This document shows, in pieces, positions 61,982 to 64,000 of a DNA stretch of 64,000 nt. A program made the position numbers and the translations under genes. The DNA is from a virus: positions 115,935 through 179,934 of the IMG/VR virus record IMGVR_UViG_3300018481_000001. One strand, 5' to 3'. A model generated the notes under the pieces. It saw only the letters and a list, made by a program, of their open reading frames with translations. It was not told where the DNA came from and made no database searches. The first letter of the stretch is position 1; every line of letters begins with the position of its first letter.

Positions 61982-62334
61982 GCATCACTCGCCAAAAGCT
62001 CGCTGAGGTGATCGACGCATTAGCCGATTACGTCGAAGACGTTGAATTAAAAAAGTTTGCTGCAGAGAAATCTGAGCGTACGGTGCGCGTCGATAAAATC
62101 GCACAGCGCTACGAGCAAACGACCGGCGAGAGTCTGCCGGAACCTTTGCGAATGAAGCTCAGCCAAGTGGACCCAGAAATTCTGGACCACTGGATGCGCA
62201 CTGCACAGCACACGGGTGAAGAGCCTGACTCACTCGGCCAGCCCGGAGAGGTGCACGACAAAGCGCAACCTCGGACTGTCAAAGAAGCTGCGAGCCAGGC
62301 CGAGGATAGTTTTCTCAGCTGGATTGTTTCCTAA
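61978..62334 (+). CDS. head-module protein (118 aa)
   Basis: GTG start overlapping the previous TGA (GTGA). A small charged helical protein with V-D-K-I-A and Q-K-L-A motifs and a polar C-terminus ending in a short aromatic strand. Position before the decoration-like gene suggests an assembly role. Confidence 0.55.
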   Translation: MSITRQKLAEVIDALADYVEDVELKKFAAEKSERTVRVDKIAQRYEQTTGESLPEPLRMKLSQVDPEILDHWMRTAQHTGEEPDSLGQPGEVHDKAQPRTVKEAASQAEDSFLSWIVS

Positions 62335-62355
62335 AGTGTGTGAGAGGAATTAAAA

Positions 62356-62823
62356 ATGGCCGCCGTCAACGATAAATTCGACGTTCTACGTGGTTGGGAA
62401 CCCGGCGGCGATGCTGGCATCGATCAGTCGCTGCCGCCTGTCAAGGTGGGAGGGGTCCCCGTGGCCCTTTTGCCTGGCTTCATTGTCGCGCTCAACTCGC
62501 AGACTGAAGTCAATGTCGCAACCTCCCCCGTGAGCGTGGCCCTGGGCACGGCTCAGAAGCCGCAGGTCTACATCGTCATCGAGGGCAACGGTGTCGATAC
62601 CGCGCCACGATTTGTCGAAAAGGTCGTTTGCCTGCGCGGCAAGCTCACCGTTAAAACCGATAAACTCGGACCGTCACAGGCATTTCCGGTTAACGGAAAA
62701 ATCTCGTACTCGGCCGGTCTTTTGGTCGATGCAGGCCCCACGGCCACTACTCACGTCATTGGTACGGTCATCGCCAATGACCTCGCTGCAGATGGAACAA
62801 TCACGGTCGAGCTCGACCTCTAA
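62356..62823 (+). CDS. putative capsid decoration protein (155 aa)
   Basis: GAGAGGA lies before the ATG. An entirely beta-rich product with Val- and Gly-rich strands (V-A-L-L-P-G-F-I-V-A-L, V-Y-I-V-I-E-G-N-G and G-T-I-T-V-E-L-D-L), a composition and size usual for head-decoration proteins. It lies 23 bases before the major capsid gene, the usual place for such proteins. No cysteine is used for folding. Assignment is by fold-like look and position. Confidence 0.6.
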   Translation: MAAVNDKFDVLRGWEPGGDAGIDQSLPPVKVGGVPVALLPGFIVALNSQTEVNVATSPVSVALGTAQKPQVYIVIEGNGVDTAPRFVEKVVCLRGKLTVKTDKLGPSQAFPVNGKISYSAGLLVDAGPTATTHVIGTVIANDLAADGTITVELDL

Positions 62824-62846
62824 TTACTACGTAAGAAGGAATTAAC

Positions 62847-63776
62847 ATGTCGAACGCGCTCGTCCGTACGGAGACCGAAAAGGTCTCGGCTCAATTCATC
62901 AACAGCAATTTCGTTCGCAAGCTTGACCAGGGTCTGGTCAAAGAGGCGACCGAGGCTGGCTCTGCTTTCATCCGCACCAAGCTCCGTCAGGAGAGTTTCG
63001 TGCGTGAGATTCTGCCGCCCATTTTGCTCGCGGACGATGAAATCGATCGCGACGAAAATACCGACCAGCCCAAGAAGATTGTCGAAAAGGAGCCGGATTC
63101 ATCGGCGACTTTCGTACCCTTCTACGGCACCGGGACGCGCACGATTTTTAAGGGTCCTCGCTATGCCGTCTATTTCGGCAAAATCGAGACCCAGCGCTTC
63201 CGCAAGTCGAAGTTCGAACTGATGACCTATCAGAACGATATTCGTAAAATCCTCGCGGACAACGCCGTCAAAGATATGGCTGACCAGGAAGACCGTAAGT
63301 TCATCGATACGGTCAACCAGATTTTGGCCACTGCACCTGACCAGGTGGTTAAAGCCACCGGATTTCACTCGGGCGCCTTCAAGGCAGGTTTCCAGAATCT
63401 CTCCAATCGGCGTACGCCCATTGGGCGTATCGTGATGACTAAATCTACGTTTTATGAAGCGTTGGATTTGCCAGCCACCACGGTCGGTGACGATATTGCC
63501 TCCGCGCATTATCGTGATGGTGTGGAAAAGGAAGAGCGCCTTTGGGGCTTCCCGGTGACCACCACCATCAAGAACGATATTCTCGTTCCACAAGACAATG
63601 CATCGGCGTCCATTTACCTCTTCGCGCCGGAGAATTTCCTCGGCAACTTCTTCCTGCTCCAGGATGCCACTCTTTATATCAAGCAAGAGGCGGACATCAT
63701 TTTCTTTCACAGTTATGAAGCACTTGGCATGGGTATTGGTAATACCGCTGCCATTACGCGCATCGACATTGCCTAA
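62847..63776 (+). CDS. major capsid protein
   Basis: A 309-residue protein with the features of an HK97-fold capsid: a charged N-terminal arm, a long helix region (D-I-R-K-I-L-A-D-N-A-V-K-D-M), a strand-rich A-domain in the second half and a final T-R-I-D. AAGGA lies 7 bases before the ATG. The place after decoration-like, scaffold-like and protease genes is the standard order. Unlike its upstream neighbours it has few K-x-A motifs (V-K-E-A near 33 and V-K-A at 170-172). Confidence 0.82.
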   Translation: MSNALVRTETEKVSAQFINSNFVRKLDQGLVKEATEAGSAFIRTKLRQESFVREILPPILLADDEIDRDENTDQPKKIVEKEPDSSATFVPFYGTGTRTIFKGPRYAVYFGKIETQRFRKSKFELMTYQNDIRKILADNAVKDMADQEDRKFIDTVNQILATAPDQVVKATGFHSGAFKAGFQNLSNRRTPIGRIVMTKSTFYEALDLPATTVGDDIASAHYRDGVEKEERLWGFPVTTTIKNDILVPQDNASASIYLFAPENFLGNFFLLQDATLYIKQEADIIFFHSYEALGMGIGNTAAITRIDIA

Positions 63777-63817
63777 CGGCGTCTACCTAGTTTTCATCTA
63801 AAAAGGGGGGCGCGGCC

Positions 63818-64000
63818 ATGGCCAATCACTATCTCCGACTCACTCGTGCAAGTATTTTCAATTTTCCTCAGTTTACGGACGTCAACAATCAACCGTTGGC
63901 GTTCAATCCTGGCTCTCCGCTCGTCACCGTCGGCGATGACGTTTTGCAAGACGAGGTCATTCAGCTCTACTTGGCCCAGGGCACCCTGGTCGAAGTCAAC
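63818..64000 (+). CDS. hypothetical protein after the capsid gene, 3' truncated by window
   Basis: Frame is open from ATG 63818 to the window end (61 codons). GGGGGG precedes the start. The visible part is helical then strand-rich (P-L-V-T-V-G-D-D-V and E-V-I-Q-L-Y-L-A-Q-G). A gene here after the capsid often encodes a head-tail connector, but too little is visible to say. Confidence 0.6.
   Translation, partial: MANHYLRLTRASIFNFPQFTDVNNQPLAFNPGSPLVTVGDDVLQDEVIQLYLAQGTLVEVN

Noticed and set aside
1-64000. CRISPR arrays
   Set aside because: No regularly spaced direct repeats were seen on either strand, although Cas4-like nucleases are present; those are better explained as phage recombination nucleases.
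1-64000. tRNA genes
   Set aside because: No cloverleaf with a T-loop and a CCA-type acceptor end was found in the intergenic regions, which are short.

Overview
This window looks like about 64 kb of a large (probably jumbo) lytic tailed bacteriophage, most likely a myovirus. It carries a continuous set of virion and packaging genes: large terminase, portal, prohead protease, major capsid protein, baseplate proteins and a beta-helix tail fibre. It also carries a phage replication set: PolA, primase-ATPase, SNF2 helicase, two Cas4/AddB-like nucleases and a RuvC-like resolvase. There are no rRNA, tRNA or metabolic genes. Genes are packed tightly with many ATGA or TAATG overlaps. Nothing in the sequence identifies the host; one good sigma70-type promoter shows only that the host is bacterial.

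Layout. (1) 1-7911, plus strand: baseplate and tail fibre. (2) 7908-9259, minus strand: RuvC-like resolvase and three small genes. (3) 9287-14358: an accessory stretch with two unknown proteins, a MazE/AbrB-Doc toxin-antitoxin pair and a retron-type reverse transcriptase between two orphan genes. This reverse transcriptase cluster overlaps head to tail with a DUF2201-type metallopeptidase/VWA gene (14339-16051). (4) 16081-19527: two plus-strand unknowns, then a minus-strand MoxR-type AAA+ ATPase, the expected partner of the VWA protein. (5) 19544-21217: large terminase. (6) 21214-30383, minus strand: replication block (UDG-exonuclease-PolA fusion, primase-ATPase, Cas4-like nuclease, unknown), with a strong terminator at 29289-29327. 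(7) 30465-31142: a sigma70-family factor, then a ParB-like protein with an AT-hook-like tail. (8) 32486-40373, minus strand: a run of small, probably early genes, several with zinc ribbons, plus a second Cas4-like nuclease, a DUF1653 protein, an arginase/UPF0489-like protein and an SNF2 helicase. (9) 40372-64000, mostly plus strand: portal, an AcrVA2-like protein, the phage RNA polymerase and the head module.

The most interesting system is transcriptional. The phage encodes its own multisubunit RNA polymerase in an unusual arrangement: one 1463-residue protein fuses all of beta directly to the N-terminal, catalytic part of beta', and a separate 603-residue protein supplies the rest of beta' (bridge helix, second zinc site, trigger loop). 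Two small genes sit between them. The N-terminal beta' zinc domain is missing, while the catalytic triad is intact. A sigma70-like factor with regions 1.2, 2 and 4 is encoded elsewhere in the window. The second notable element is the retron-type reverse transcriptase with YADD, embedded in a chain of overlapping genes with no space for a normal upstream msr-msd RNA. Other unexplained patterns are a recurring hydrophobic-x-K-x-A motif in the late proteins, zinc-ribbon insertions in portal and terminase, and an apparent excess of CTCGAG palindromes. All assignments come from reading motifs by eye; no database or structure search was run.
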